Source: Allonocardiopsis opalescens
GTDB lineage: Bacteria > Actinomycetota > Actinomycetes > Streptosporangiales > Streptosporangiaceae
Direction of reading: 5' to 3'
NCBI RefSeq assembly: GCF_003002095.1
Contig: NZ_PVZC01000004.1
Span: 434,001-498,000, forward strand
DNA length: 64,000 nt
Below are positions 17,021 to 26,406 of this stretch, piece after piece. Numbering within the stretch: position 1 is the stretch's first letter; every line of letters starts with the position of its first letter. Position numbers and translations under genes: made by a program. A model generated the notes under the pieces. That model saw only the letters and a list, made by a program, of their open reading frames with translations. It did not search any database and was not told the origin of the DNA.

Positions 17021-17537
17021 GCTCCTCGGGGGCCAGGTCGCGGCGCATGCACAGCCGCGGCCAGCGGTCCAGGCCCAGCTCGGCCTCGCGGCGGCGGATC
17101 TCGCGCAGCCCCGGGGTCAGCTCGTCGTCGGCGAGCGGCCGGAAGCCGATGCGCCGGTAGTAGGGGGCGTTCCACGGCACGTCGCGGAAGGTGGCGAGGG
17201 TCAGCGCCGGCAGGCCGCGCCGCACCGCCCAGCCGGCCAGGTGGTCGATCAGCGCCCGGCCCAGCCCGCGGCGGGCGTGGCCGGGGTGGACGGAGACCTG
17301 GTCGATGTGGGCGTCGCCGTCGACCAGGCTCGCGATCAGGTAGCCCACCGGGCGGTCGCCGGCGTCGGTGGCGACCCAGGCGCGGCCCGCCGCCCGGTGG
17401 GTCTCCAGCACCACCAGCGGCAGCGGCTGGTCGCCGGCGATCTCGGCCATGCCGATGTCGGCGAAGGGGCGCCCCGCGGCGACCTCGATGTCCTGCAGCA
17501 GCGCCAGTTCGGTGGGGTGCGCCGGGCGGATGCTCAC
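17001..17537 (-). CDS. GNAT family N-acetyltransferase
   Basis: A 178-residue GNAT enzyme expected to transfer an acyl group from CoA to an amine. The acetyl-CoA loop is HPGHARRGLGRALI (R/Q-x-x-G-x-G/A), preceded by the strand AHIDQVSV and followed by LTLATFRDVPWNAPYYRRIGF, the usual motif B with its tyrosines. The start codon is GTG. The acceptor is unknown. It is divergent from the serine hydrolase and overlaps the end of the UbiB gene. Confidence 0.85.
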   Translation of the reverse strand: MSIRPAHPTELALLQDIEVAAGRPFADIGMAEIAGDQPLPLVVLETHRAAGRAWVATDAGDRPVGYLIASLVDGDAHIDQVSVHPGHARRGLGRALIDHLAGWAVRRGLPALTLATFRDVPWNAPYYRRIGFRPLADDELTPGLREIRRREAELGLDRWPRLCMRRDLAPEELSAAGR

Positions 17538-17670
17538 CCGTCAAGTATGGACCGGGCGCAAGGGGCACCGGGTAGGGCGGGGTCCACCCCGGGCCTGCGG
17601 CGCGCCGCAGGGCGGGCGGGTGGCCGGCACCATCGCGCCGGGCCGGGCGCGGTCCGTAGTGTCGCCGACC

Positions 17671-19212
17671 GTGAATCCGACCCCGATCCTCCTGGGCGCG
17701 CTCGTGCTGTGCGGTGCGCTGCTCGCGGGCGCCGTGCCCGCCGCTCCCGCCGCCGCGGCCGAGGCACCGGCCCCCGCCGCCGTCGACCGCTACCTCACTG
17801 AGAGCCTGCGCGCCGCCGGGCTGCCCGGCGCGGTCGTCGCCATCACCCGCGGCGACGAGGTGCTGCACACCGCCGGCTACGGCCGCGACTCCGCCGGGGC
17901 GCCGCTGAGCGCCGGCAGCCCGGTGGCGATCGCCTCGCTCAGCAAGTCCTTCACCGCGCTGGCCGTGGCGATGCTGGCCGAGGAGGGCCGCCTGGACCTG
18001 GACGCGCCGGTGCGCGAATACCTGCCGGAGTTCCGCACCGCCGACCCGCGCTCGGACCGGATCACCGCCCGGATGCTGCTCACCCACACCTCGGGCCTGT
18101 CGGACTCGGTCTTCCCGGAGATGAGCCGCGAGCAGCCGGCCGACCTGCGCGGCGCGGTGGCGCGGCTGGCGGAGGTGCGCCTGTCCGCCGACCCGGGCAG
18201 CACCTGGAGCTACCACAACCCGAACTACCACGTGGCGGCCCGGCTGGTCGAGGCCGTCTCCGGGCGGCCCTTCGCCGACCACCTGTCCGAGCGGGTGTTC
18301 GGCCCGGCCGGGATGACCGCCACCGCCACCCGCGACAGTGCCGCCGAGCGTCCGTACGGCCTGCCCGACGGGTACGCCCCGGTGTTCGGCGCCATGGTGG
18401 CCAGACCCGCGCTGGACCACTTCGTCAACGGCTCGGGCGGCATCGTGTCCACCGCCGAGGACCTGGCCCGGTGGCTGATCGTGCAGAGCAACGGGGGCGT
18501 GGCGGCCGACGGCACCCGGGTGGTGTCCGCGGCCGCCCTCGCCGCCACCCGCGAGACCGTCCCGGCCGGCGGCGACTACGCGCTCGGCTGGGACCTGGAC
18601 ACCGACGGCGAGCGCGTGCTGCGGGTGCACCACGGCGGCACCATGTTCTCCGCCAGTGCCGAGCAGGTGCTGCTGCCCGCCGACGGGGACGGCGGCGGCG
18701 CCGACTACGGCGTCGCGATCGCCTTCAACTCGGCGAGCGCGACCGGCGCCGAGCAGCTGGCCATCGCCGAGGGCCTGGTCGAGCTGGTGCGGGGTGGGAG
18801 TCCCGAGCCGCCCGCGCCGGTGTCGGCGATCACCGACGCCGTGCTGGCCGCGCTGTGCGCCGCGACGGTGCTGCTCGGGGTGGTGCGGGTGCGCCGCGCC
18901 CCGGCCTGGGCGCGGCGCCGGGCGCGGCGCGGGCGGGCGCTGATCGCGCTCGGCCTGGCGCCGCGCCTGGTGCCGATCGCGCTCTTCCTCGGCCTACCGG
19001 CCCTGGCCGGGCTGCTGCTGGGCGGCCGGGACGTGACCTGGCCGACCATCCTCTACAGCTGGCCGGCCCTGGCGGCCTGGGCAGGACTGGCCGCCGCCGC
19101 GAGCGCCTGGATGCTGGCCGCCCGGCTGCGGGCGTGGGCGCGGGCCCGTCGCGCGGGCGGTGCGCGGCCGCCGGAACCACGACCCATTGACGCAACTCGT
19201 CAGTTGCCATAG
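17671..19212 (+). CDS. Membrane-anchored serine hydrolase (beta-lactamase/DD-peptidase fold)
   Basis: A 513-residue class-C beta-lactamase-fold protein. A signal peptide (1-30, ending in AAAA) is followed by the catalytic domain with SLSK (Ser89, Lys92), the YHN motif in SYHNPNYH as second catalytic element, and an HHGGT motif. After about residue 380 come three to four hydrophobic helices, so the catalytic domain faces outside and is tethered. Such proteins act as esterases, DD-carboxypeptidases or peptidases on the wall; the substrate is not determined. The GTG start gives the signal peptide. The last codons overlap the promoter/operator of the next operon. Confidence 0.82.
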   Translation: MNPTPILLGALVLCGALLAGAVPAAPAAAAEAPAPAAVDRYLTESLRAAGLPGAVVAITRGDEVLHTAGYGRDSAGAPLSAGSPVAIASLSKSFTALAVAMLAEEGRLDLDAPVREYLPEFRTADPRSDRITARMLLTHTSGLSDSVFPEMSREQPADLRGAVARLAEVRLSADPGSTWSYHNPNYHVAARLVEAVSGRPFADHLSERVFGPAGMTATATRDSAAERPYGLPDGYAPVFGAMVARPALDHFVNGSGGIVSTAEDLARWLIVQSNGGVAADGTRVVSAAALAATRETVPAGGDYALGWDLDTDGERVLRVHHGGTMFSASAEQVLLPADGDGGGADYGVAIAFNSASATGAEQLAIAEGLVELVRGGSPEPPAPVSAITDAVLAALCAATVLLGVVRVRRAPAWARRRARRGRALIALGLAPRLVPIALFLGLPALAGLLLGGRDVTWPTILYSWPALAAWAGLAAAASAWMLAARLRAWARARRAGGARPPEPRPIDATRQLP

Positions 19213-19235
19213 TGTAGCAACCGATGGGTTGCTAC
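19187..19235 (+). promoter_or_regulatory. Promoter with double ArsR-type operator
   Basis: Two inverted repeats sharing a GCAAC core sit just upstream of the SRPBCC gene: GCAACT-N4-AGTTGC (19192-19207) and the perfect GTAGCAAC-N6-GTTGCTAC (19214-19235). A TTGACG -35 (19187-19192) with a TAGTGT -10 candidate 17 nt downstream (19210-19215) is interleaved with them. Binding by the ArsR regulator encoded in the same operon would give autorepression. The palindromes are seen; the regulator assignment is inferred. Confidence 0.65.
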
Positions 19236-19248
19236 CTAAGGAGTCGGA

Positions 19249-19680
19249 ATGGGCTTTCCCGATCGCATCGAGCGGACCGTCGAGCTCGCTCACCCGCCGA
19301 CCGCGGTGTGGGCGGCGCTGACCACGGCCGAGGGCCTGGGGACGTGGTTCGGCGAGGCCGCCTCGATCGACCTGCGTCCTGGCGGCGCCGGCCGCTTGCG
19401 CTGGAACGACGGATCAGCCGCCGACCTGCGGGTGGAACGGGTGGAGGAACCGACATCCTTCGGTTTCACCTGGCGGCCCGGCGGCCTGCCCGAGGACGAC
19501 CCGCGCCGCACCTACGTCGAGTTCACCCTGGAACCCCTTGACGGCCGGACGCGGCTGACCGTGGTCGAGACCGGCTTCGCGCAGCTGCCGGACGCGGCCT
19601 ACCGCGAGGAGTTCGACGCGCACGTCGAGGGTTGGGAGCGCGAGCTCGGCGAACTCGTCGCGTACCTCGATGCCGGCTGA
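19249..19680 (+). CDS. SRPBCC (AHSA1-like) domain protein
   Basis: A 143-residue START/Bet v1-like protein. The family opening IERTVELAHPPTAVWAALTTAEGLGTWFG is followed by the RPGGAGRLRW strand, FGFTWRP, and the C-terminal helix EEFDAHVEGWERELGELVAYL. These domains bind hydrophobic ligands in a cavity; the ligand here is unknown. AAGGAG precedes the start. It overlaps the ArsR gene by 11 bases. SRPBCC-ArsR pairs are common, and the pair is taken to sense and respond to a small compound. Confidence 0.85.
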   Translation: MGFPDRIERTVELAHPPTAVWAALTTAEGLGTWFGEAASIDLRPGGAGRLRWNDGSAADLRVERVEEPTSFGFTWRPGGLPEDDPRRTYVEFTLEPLDGRTRLTVVETGFAQLPDAAYREEFDAHVEGWERELGELVAYLDAG

Positions 19681-20050
19681 GATCGAGGCGGTCGCCGAAC
19701 AGGTCTTCATCGCGCTGGCCGATCCGACCCGGCGCAACATCCTGGCCGCCCTGGCCGCCGACGGCCCCGCCACGGTCACCGAGCTGGCGGCCCGGCTGCC
19801 GATCACCCGGCAGGCCATCGCCAAGCACCTGGCGCTGCTGTCGGAGGCCGGTTTGATCACCGCCGAGCCGGGGGAGCGGCGCCGGGTCCGCTACCGGCTG
19901 CGATCCGCGCCGATGCGGGTCGCCCAGCAGTTCCTCGCCGCGCTCGCACGCGACTGGGACACCCCGCTCGGCGCGCTGGCCGAGCACCTCGACCGCACCG
20001 CCGCGAACACACCGCCCCACGACGGGGAACCGCACCAGAGGAGGACCTGA
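19670..20050 (+). CDS. ArsR/SmtB family transcriptional regulator
   Basis: A 126-residue winged-helix repressor. Residues 10-85 hold the fold, with FIALADPTRRNILAALA and the recognition region ITRQAIAKHLALLSEAGLI. It lacks the ELCVCDL metal-binding motif of true arsenic or zinc sensors, so it probably belongs to the non-metal subgroup linked to SRPBCC proteins. It is co-transcribed with the SRPBCC and DUF899 genes, and the double palindrome upstream of the operon is its likely operator. Confidence 0.85.
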   Translation: MPAEIEAVAEQVFIALADPTRRNILAALAADGPATVTELAARLPITRQAIAKHLALLSEAGLITAEPGERRRVRYRLRSAPMRVAQQFLAALARDWDTPLGALAEHLDRTAANTPPHDGEPHQRRT

Positions 20051-20052
20051 AC

Positions 20053-20838
20053 ATGAACGACGCCCGCCCGCTGCCGCCGGTGGCCGACCGCACCCGCTGG
20101 CAGGCCGAGATCGACGCGCTCCGCGTCCGGGAGAAGGCGCACACCCGGGAGGGCGACGCGATCGCCGCGGCCCGGCGGCGCCTGCCCATGGTCGAGGTCG
20201 ACGCCACCGCCGAACTGATCGGGCCCGACGGGCCGGTCACCCTGCTCGACGCCTTCGAGGGGCGCCGGCAGCTCATCGCCTACTACTTCATGTGGTACCC
20301 CGGTCAGCCCGCGGCCGAGCAGTGCCAGGGCTGCACCTGGTGCACCACCCAGGTGGCGGAGCTGTCCTACCTGCACTCCCGCGACATCACCTACGCGGTC
20401 GTGTGCCAGGGCCCCTACGAGGAGGGCGCCCGCTACCACGACTTCATGGGCTGGCAGATGCCGTGGTACTCGGCGCAGGACTCCCTGGACACGCTCCTTG
20501 CCGGGCGCCGCGTCGGCATGATGCACCTCGTGTGCTACCTGCGCGACGGCGACCGCGTCTTCGAGACGTACTGGACCTGGCTCCGGGGCGTGGAGGCGAT
20601 GGACTACAGCAACGCGCTCATGGACCTCACCGTGTACGGGCGGCAGGAGACCTGGGAGGACTCGCCCGCCGGCTGGCCGCAGCCCTGGTCGGCCGACGTG
20701 CCCTGGCGGATCGACGGACGCCCCATCGCCCAGTGGTCGCGCGTCCGGGCCGGCCGCTCCGACAGCCTCACCGGCGCTCCGTCGCAGCAGGCGGAGGGCG
20801 GCGGACCGCCGCACGGCTGCTGCGGGGGCGGCTCCTAG
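20053..20838 (+). CDS. DUF899 thioredoxin-like protein
   Basis: A 261-residue member of the DUF899 family, a thioredoxin-fold group. Conserved blocks include REKAHTREGDAIAAARRRLPMVEV near residue 30, LIAYYFMW, and a Cys-rich QGCTWCTTQ where a redox CxxC (CTWC) sits at the fold's usual position. The C-terminus ends in a CCGGG tail. The enzymatic role is not established. It starts 2 bases after the ArsR gene and is the last gene of the operon, ending 9 bases from the convergent urease operon. Confidence 0.82.
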   Translation: MNDARPLPPVADRTRWQAEIDALRVREKAHTREGDAIAAARRRLPMVEVDATAELIGPDGPVTLLDAFEGRRQLIAYYFMWYPGQPAAEQCQGCTWCTTQVAELSYLHSRDITYAVVCQGPYEEGARYHDFMGWQMPWYSAQDSLDTLLAGRRVGMMHLVCYLRDGDRVFETYWTWLRGVEAMDYSNALMDLTVYGRQETWEDSPAGWPQPWSADVPWRIDGRPIAQWSRVRAGRSDSLTGAPSQQAEGGGPPHGCCGGGS

Positions 20839-20847
20839 CGGCCCCGC

Positions 20848-21570
20848 TCAGCGCTCCGCGCGGGCGCGGCCCCGCGCCAGCAGGGCGTCGAGGGCGGCCG
20901 CGTCGGGGGCCAGCGCGGTGACCAGGACGCCGGGCCCGGCCAGCGGGGTGACCGCCAGGCCGGGCTCGGCGTGCACGGGCACCGGGGCGGCGGCGTACTC
21001 GGGGCCGGCCAGCAGCAGCAGGCCCACGGCGCGGGCGTCGTCGAGCACGGCGGGGCCCGCGTGCGGCTCGTGGGGGCCGAGCCGCAGTTCGTGCCGGAGC
21101 AGCGGGACGCCGCCGCGGACCACGTCCAGCCGGGACCGGTGGCCGCCCGGCTCCTCGCCGTGGCGGCCCAGCACCACCCGCTCGGTCCAGTCCAGCCGGG
21201 CGCCGGGCCGCAGCCGCACGCGGGCGTGCGCCCGGTGCGCGGCGCCGCGGGTCACGATCACCGGCTCCGGGCGGTGGTCGAGCAGCCCGTCCTCGGCGAC
21301 CTCGGCGGCCACGTCGTAGCGCGAGGCGCCCGACAGCACCAGCATCGCCGCGGCCGAGCGCAGCCGCAGCGCGGCGCCCGGCCGCACCTGGCAGTCCAGC
21401 CGCAGGTCATCGCCGTGCAGCGGGCCCGCGGCCGCGCCCACCAGGTGTATCCGACCCCCGCCGGTTGCGCGCAGCGCCAGCGGCCCCCCGCCGCGCAGCA
21501 CGGGGAAGCGGGTGCCGCCGGCGCCGTCGGACTCGGCGACGACGGCGGCCCTGGCCTCCAGTCCGGTCAA
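20848..21570 (-). CDS. ureD: Urease accessory protein UreD
   Basis: A 240-residue UreD (UreH), the scaffold that binds apo-urease and recruits UreF and UreG for nickel insertion. The family features are [26 protein letters not shown]-like strands, [14 protein letters not shown] (equivalent to the conserved W-x-P-x-E region) and the RSRLDV strand. No ATG or GTG is usable. A TTG overlapping the ureG stop as TTGA (21567-21570) is the best start and implies translational coupling. It is the last gene of the urt-ure operon. Confidence 0.85.
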   Translation of the reverse strand: MTGLEARAAVVAESDGAGGTRFPVLRGGGPLALRATGGGRIHLVGAAAGPLHGDDLRLDCQVRPGAALRLRSAAAMLVLSGASRYDVAAEVAEDGLLDHRPEPVIVTRGAAHRAHARVRLRPGARLDWTERVVLGRHGEEPGGHRSRLDVVRGGVPLLRHELRLGPHEPHAGPAVLDDARAVGLLLLAGPEYAAAPVPVHAEPGLAVTPLAGPGVLVTALAPDAAALDALLARGRARAER

Positions 21571-22271
21571 TGCGCGTGCCCGCTGCCCGCCAGCTCGGCG
21601 CCGCCGGCCGCCTGGTTCGCCCGCCACCACGCGATCTGGGCGCGCACCCAGGAGGCGATCTCCGGCACGTCGGGGTGCTCGCGGACCGAGGTCGCGATCA
21701 CCGGGCGGCCCTCGCGGACGTGGTCGGCGTCGGAGGTCATCACGTCCAGGTCGGCGCCCACGCGCGAGGCCAGGTCGATCTTGTTGATCACCAGCAGGTC
21801 GGCCAGGGTCACCCCGGGGCCGCCCTTGCGCGGCACCTTGTCGCCGCCGGCCACGTCGAGCACGAAGATCTGCCGGTCGGCGAGCCCCTGGCTGAAGGAC
21901 GCCGTCAGGTTGTCGCCGCCGCTCTCCACGATGACGAGGTCCAGCGGGCCGAGCCTGGACTCGTGCGCCTCCACCGCGTCCAGGTTGGCGGTGATGTCGT
22001 CGCGGATCGCGGTGTGCGGGCAGCACCCGGTGCGCACCGCGCTGATGCGCTCCGGCGCCAGCACCCCGGTGCGGTGCAGGAAGTCGGCGTCCTCGGTGGT
22101 GTAGATGTCGTTGGTGACGACGGCCAGCGCGAAGTCCTCGCGCAGCACCCGGCACAAGGCCGCCACCAGGGCGGTCTTCCCGCCGCCGACCGGGCCGCCG
22201 ATGCCCAGCCGCAGCGCCCGCCCGGCCGCCGGTGCCGGGTGGTGCGGGTCGTGTTCGTGATTGGCGCCCAT
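21567..22271 (-). CDS. ureG: Urease accessory GTPase UreG
   Basis: A 234-residue SIMIBI GTPase that powers nickel delivery to urease. The P-loop is [14 protein letters not shown] (about 24-37). Metal-binding CPH is present as [11 protein letters not shown], with the ESGGDNL switch, and the base-recognition motif NKID is near residue 165. A short His-rich N-terminus (HEHDPHH) may bind nickel. ATG at 22271 begins the conserved protein; longer frames upstream are not family-like. It overlaps ureD by 4 bases. Confidence 0.95.
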   Translation of the reverse strand: MGANHEHDPHHPAPAAGRALRLGIGGPVGGGKTALVAALCRVLREDFALAVVTNDIYTTEDADFLHRTGVLAPERISAVRTGCCPHTAIRDDITANLDAVEAHESRLGPLDLVIVESGGDNLTASFSQGLADRQIFVLDVAGGDKVPRKGGPGVTLADLLVINKIDLASRVGADLDVMTSDADHVREGRPVIATSVREHPDVPEIASWVRAQIAWWRANQAAGGAELAGSGHAH

Positions 22272-22386
22272 GCTGATCGCCTTCCGTATGCGGGCCGGCC
22301 CGGTGGGGCCGGCGTGGTGTGTCGCTTCTTCGGTCGTGGTCGTGGTTCGGCCGGCGCGCGCACGGGTGGCGTCCGCGGCGGCCGGG

Positions 22387-23103
22387 TCAGGATTCGAACA
22401 GGCGCAGGCGCTGCCCCCGGTGCAGTTCGGCGTGGACGTCCAGCGCCGGAGCGCTGACCGCGGGCAGTTCGGCAGGGGAGTCGGGCACGGCGCGGGCTTC
22501 GGCGGCCACCGCGTCCACGCTCGGGGCGAGTTCGGCCAGTACGCCGTGCACGGCCAGCGGGTCCAGCGCCAGCAGCCGGACCGCGGCCGAGGCGGGCCCG
22601 GTGACCGCCGCGGACGCGGCCAGCAGCGCGGCGTGCGCGGGCGCGTGCTCGGGGGCGGCGGCGTGCGCCGCGGCGCCCAGCGCCAGCGGGTGGTGCGCGC
22701 CGCCGGGGGAGGCGGCGGCGAGGGCGGCCAGCGCGGGGGCGGGCCACACGGTGTGGGCGGTGCGCAGCAGGGCCCGGCCCTGGGCGCGCGACGCCTCCCG
22801 CTGGGCGGGCGAGGGGGTGCGCGCGTCGAGTTCGGCGTCGAAGGCGGCCCAGCGCGGCTCGGGCCGCGCGCACTCGGCGGCGGCCGCCGCCGCGAAGGCG
22901 GCCGCGACCAGTCCGGCCGTGGCGAGCCGTCCGCGCAGGAACTCCGCGAGCGCGGCGACGGTGCGCACCCGTCCGGCCGCCGCGGCGGGCTCCAGGCCGC
23001 CGGAGTGCACATGGGCGCCGGTGGGCAGCCGCGAGTCGGCGAGCAGCAGCAGCGAGGCCGGGAGCGGGGCGGGCGCGGTGGACGCAGCGGGCACGGTCGG
23101 CAT
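22387..23103 (-). CDS. ureF: Urease accessory protein UreF
   Basis: A 238-residue all-helical UreF, which acts as a GTPase-regulating partner in the UreD-UreF-UreG complex. The N-terminal [23 protein letters not shown] is the family signature (usual P-x-G-x-F/Y-x-H-S-x-G-L-E). The body is very alanine-rich. Its ATG overlaps the ureC stop by one base (TGATG), so the two are translationally coupled. A 115-base gap separates it from ureG. Confidence 0.9.
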   Translation of the reverse strand: MPTVPAASTAPAPLPASLLLLADSRLPTGAHVHSGGLEPAAAAGRVRTVAALAEFLRGRLATAGLVAAAFAAAAAAECARPEPRWAAFDAELDARTPSPAQREASRAQGRALLRTAHTVWPAPALAALAAASPGGAHHPLALGAAAHAAAPEHAPAHAALLAASAAVTGPASAAVRLLALDPLAVHGVLAELAPSVDAVAAEARAVPDSPAELPAVSAPALDVHAELHRGQRLRLFES

Positions 23104-24836
23104 CAGAACAGGAAGTACCGCTGGGCCATCGGCAGCTCGCGCGGCGGGTCGGCCTCGATCGGCTCGCCGTCGACGCGCACCTCGAAGCTGTCGGGGTCGA
23201 CGGCGATGTCGGGCAGCGCGTCGTTGAGCGGCATGTCGGCCTTGCCCAGCCCCCGCACGTCGCGGACGGCCACCAGCCGCCGCGCCAGCCCGAGCCGCTC
23301 GGCCAGCCCGTCGTCGAGGGCGGCCTGGGCGACGAAGTGCACGCTGGTGTCGGCTGCCGCGGCCGGGGCCGCGCCGAACATGGGGCGGGGCAGCACCGGC
23401 TGCGGGGTGGGGATGGAGGCGTTGGCGTCGCCCATCGCGGCCCAGGCCGTCAGGCCGCCCTTGAGGACCAGGTGCGGGCGGACCCCGAAGAAGGCGGGCT
23501 CCCACAGCACCAGGTCGGCGAGCTTGCCGACCTCCACCGAGCCGATCTCGCCGTCCATGCCGTGGGCGCGGGCCGGGCAGATCGTGTACTTGGCGACGTA
23601 GCGGCGGGCGCGCAGGTTGTCGGCGGGCTCGGGGTGCGGGCCCGCCAGGGTGCCGCGGCGCGCCTTCATCACGTGCGCCGTCTGCCAGGTGCGCAGCACG
23701 GTCTCGCCGATGCGGCCCATGGCCTGGGAGTCCGAGCCGATCATCGAGATCGCGCCGAGGTCGTGCAGCACGTCCTCGGCGGCCATCGTGCTCGGTCGGA
23801 TGCGGCTCTCGGCGAAGGCGAGGTCCTCGGGCACCGACGGGTTGAGGTGGTGGCAGACCATCAGCATGTCGAGGTGCTCGTCGAGGGTGTTGACGGTGTG
23901 CGGCCGGGTGGGGTTGGTGGAGCTGGGCAGCACGTTGGGGTGGGCGGCGACCGTGATGATGTCGGGGGCGTGGCCGCCCCCGGCGCCCTCGGTGTGGTAG
24001 GCGTGGATGGCGCGGCCGTCGATGGCGGCCAGGGTGGACTCCACGTATCCGGCCTCGTTGAGGGTGTCGCTGTGCAGGGCGACCTGCACCCCCGAGGCGT
24101 CGGCCACCCGCAGGCAGGCGTCGATGGCGGCCGGGGTGGAGCCCCAGTCCTCGTGCAGCTTGAAGCCGGCGGCGCCGGCCCGCAGCTGCTCCCACAGCGC
24201 GTCCTCGCGCACGGTGTTGCCCTTGCCGAGCAGTGCGACGTTGACGGGGTGGCCGTCGAGCGCGCGCAGCATCCGGGCCAGGTTCCAGGCGCCGGGCGTC
24301 ACGGTGGTCGCCTTGGAGCCCTCGGCGGGGCCGGTGCCGCCGCCGACGACGGTGGTGACGCCCGCGCCCAGCGCCTCGTCCAGCAGCTGCGGGCAGATCA
24401 GGTGCACGTGGGAGTCGACGGCCCCGGCGGTGAGGATGCGTCCGTTGCCGGCGATCACCTCGGTGGAGGGGCCGATGACCAGCTCGGGGTGGACGCCGTC
24501 CATGGTGTCGGGGTTGCCGGCCTTGCCCAGCGCGGTGATGCGGCCGTCGCGGACGCCGATGTCGGCCTTGACGATCCCCCAGTGGTCCAGCACCACGGCG
24601 CCGGTGATCACCAGGTCGGGGGCGCCTTCGGCGCGGGTGGCCCGGCCCTGCCCCATCGACTCGCGGATGACCTTCCCGCCGCCGAACACCGCCTCGTCGC
24701 CCGAGCCGGCCGGGCCGATGCTGCGGTCCTCGGTGATCTCGATGAACAGGTCGGTGTCGGCCAGCCGGATCCGGTCCCCGGCCGTGGGCCCGAACAGCGC
24801 CGCGTACCGGCCCCGCTCGATGTACGCCTCCGTCAT
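23103..24836 (-). CDS. ureC: Urease subunit alpha (catalytic)
   Basis: A 577-residue urease catalytic subunit, hydrolysing urea to ammonia and carbamate at a di-nickel centre. Ligand motifs are intact: [10 protein letters not shown], the carbamylated lysine in [11 protein letters not shown], the HSDTLNEAG and [13 protein letters not shown] histidines, and the flap [21 protein letters not shown] with its His. The [12 protein letters not shown] motif carries the aspartate ligand. Length is normal for the family. ATG at 24836 follows a weak AAGGCGG site. A 184-base gap before it separates it from ureB. Confidence 0.97.
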   Translation of the reverse strand: MTEAYIERGRYAALFGPTAGDRIRLADTDLFIEITEDRSIGPAGSGDEAVFGGGKVIRESMGQGRATRAEGAPDLVITGAVVLDHWGIVKADIGVRDGRITALGKAGNPDTMDGVHPELVIGPSTEVIAGNGRILTAGAVDSHVHLICPQLLDEALGAGVTTVVGGGTGPAEGSKATTVTPGAWNLARMLRALDGHPVNVALLGKGNTVREDALWEQLRAGAAGFKLHEDWGSTPAAIDACLRVADASGVQVALHSDTLNEAGYVESTLAAIDGRAIHAYHTEGAGGGHAPDIITVAAHPNVLPSSTNPTRPHTVNTLDEHLDMLMVCHHLNPSVPEDLAFAESRIRPSTMAAEDVLHDLGAISMIGSDSQAMGRIGETVLRTWQTAHVMKARRGTLAGPHPEPADNLRARRYVAKYTICPARAHGMDGEIGSVEVGKLADLVLWEPAFFGVRPHLVLKGGLTAWAAMGDANASIPTPQPVLPRPMFGAAPAAAADTSVHFVAQAALDDGLAERLGLARRLVAVRDVRGLGKADMPLNDALPDIAVDPDSFEVRVDGEPIEADPPRELPMAQRYFLF

Positions 24837-25020
24837 CGCACCGCCTTCGCTGAGCCGCGTGTCAAACCGACCGCCGAGTCGTGCACAGATCCGGGCCGCC
24901 GCGGCGGCGTCGTCCACAGCCCTCGGCCGGCCCTCGCCGCGGCGCATGGCGGCGCGGGAGAATGGATGTGGGGTCGCCCCCCTGGGCGGGAGGGGGATCG
25001 GGTGAGGGGCGGGGAGGCGG

Positions 25021-25371
25021 TCACGGCCGCTCCGCCCGGTCGAGGTCGCCCGCCGACTCCGGGCGGAGGCCGGCGATGTGGCGGGCGCCGGCGAAGGGCA
25101 CCAGGGCCACCTCGCGGCGCACGCCGGGCTCGAAGCGCACGGCGGTGCCGGCCGGCACGTCCAGCCGCATCCCCCAGGCCGCCTCGCGGTCGAGGTCCAG
25201 GGCCGGATTGGCGGCGGCCAGGTGGTAGTGCGAGCCGACCTGGACCGGCCGGTCGCCGGTGTTGAGCACACTGACGGTGCGCCGCTCGCGCCCGGGGTTC
25301 AGCGGTACGGGCGCCTGCCCGGTGCGCACTTCGCCGGGGGCCCAGCCCGGCCCCTGCCCGGTGCCGCTCAC
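25021..25371 (-). CDS. ureB: Urease subunit beta
   Basis: A 116-residue UreB, the small structural subunit of the urease trimer. The core [51 protein letters not shown] is typical in order and spacing; only its outline is needed for identification. The N-terminus is extended about 10 residues. It overlaps ureA by 4 bases. The unusual feature is the gap to ureC, where most operons have these genes abutting. Confidence 0.95.
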   Translation of the reverse strand: MSGTGQGPGWAPGEVRTGQAPVPLNPGRERRTVSVLNTGDRPVQVGSHYHLAAANPALDLDREAAWGMRLDVPAGTAVRFEPGVRREVALVPFAGARHIAGLRPESAGDLDRAERP

Positions 25372-25670
25372 GGGATCGGCCGGTGCACGGTGACGAGCTT
25401 GGTGCCGTCGGGGAAGGTCGCCTCGACCTGCACCGAGTCCAGCATCTCCGGCACGCCGGCCATCACGTCCTCGCGGGTCAGCACGGTGCGGCCGGAGTCC
25501 ATCAGCTCCGCCACACTGCGGCCGTCGCGGGCGCCCTCCAGCAGGTGCACGGTGATCAAGGCGGTCGCCTCCGGGTGGTTGAGCCGCAGCCCTCGGGCGC
25601 GGCGCTGCTCGGCGACCTGCGCCGCCACGTGGATGAGCAGCCGTTCCTGTTCGTGGGGGGTGAGCTTCAT
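25368..25670 (-). CDS. ureA: Urease subunit gamma
   Basis: A 100-residue UreA, full length for the family. It starts [31 protein letters not shown] and contains the diagnostic [22 protein letters not shown]-type C-terminal region. It is the first urease gene, only 40 bases after urtE, so importer and enzyme are probably read on one message. GGAAGGT-like sequence precedes the start. Confidence 0.96.
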   Translation of the reverse strand: MKLTPHEQERLLIHVAAQVAEQRRARGLRLNHPEATALITVHLLEGARDGRSVAELMDSGRTVLTREDVMAGVPEMLDSVQVEATFPDGTKLVTVHRPIP

Positions 25671-25710
25671 CGGACCTTCCGTCCTGGACCTTCCCTACTC
25701 CGGCGCGGCC

Positions 25711-26406
25711 TCAGATCGCCAGCAGCCGCTGGATCTCGCCGTCGCGCAGTTCGGCCCGGCCGCCCTGGCGCACCACCGATCCCCGGTCGATCACGGTGAA
25801 CGCGTCGGCCAGCCGTAGGGCGATGTCCAGATACTGCTCCACCAGCAGCACGGTCAATCCCCTGTTCTGGTGAAGTGTGGTGATCGCCTCTTCGATCTCG
25901 GCCACGATCGAGGGCTGGATGCCCTCGGTCGGTTCGTCCAGGACGAGCAGCCGGGGGTCGGTGACCAGCGCCCGCGCGATCGCGAGCTGCTGCTGCTGGC
26001 CGCCGGACAGGAAGCCGGCCCGCCGCTTGAGCAGCTCCCGCAGCCTCGGGAAGACGCCGAGGGCGGCCGCCACGCCGCCGGGGTCGCGCCGCCCGGTCGC
26101 CTCCCAGGCCACCAGCAGGTTCTCCTCGACGGTGAGCTGCGGGAAGGTCCCATGGCCCTGCGGCACATAGCCGATGCGGCCGCGCACCCGGGCGTGGGTG
26201 CCGCGGCGGGTGATGTCGGCGCCGTCGAACAGCACCCGGCCGCCGGTGGCGGGCAGTACGCCCATGACGGTGTTCAGCAGGGTGGTCTTGCCGACGCCGT
26301 TGCGCCCCATCACGCTGACCACCGCCCCGGCCGGCACCTCCAGGTCGATGCCGAACAGCACCTGCGCCCTGCCGTACCCGGCGGTCAGCCCCTCGACCCG
26401 CAGCAC
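25711..26406 (-). CDS. urtE: Urea ABC transporter ATP-binding protein UrtE
   Basis: A 231-residue LivF-type ATPase of the urea importer. It has Walker A GRNGVGKT near 34-41, the Q-loop YVPQGHGTFPQLTVEENL, the signature LSGGQQQQLAIARAL and Walker B LLVLDEPTEGIQPSI. The GTFPQLTVEENL and TEGIQPSI variants are typical of UrtE as opposed to branched-chain amino-acid LivF. The GTG start overlaps the urtD stop by one base. Confidence 0.92.
   Translation of the reverse strand: MLRVEGLTAGYGRAQVLFGIDLEVPAGAVVSVMGRNGVGKTTLLNTVMGVLPATGGRVLFDGADITRRGTHARVRGRIGYVPQGHGTFPQLTVEENLLVAWEATGRRDPGGVAAALGVFPRLRELLKRRAGFLSGGQQQQLAIARALVTDPRLLVLDEPTEGIQPSIVAEIEEAITTLHQNRGLTVLLVEQYLDIALRLADAFTVIDRGSVVRQGGRAELRDGEIQRLLAI

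Noticed and set aside
24837-25020. A small gene or nickel riboswitch between ureB and ureC
   Set aside because: No start with a ribosome site and no recognisable riboswitch core could be seen.
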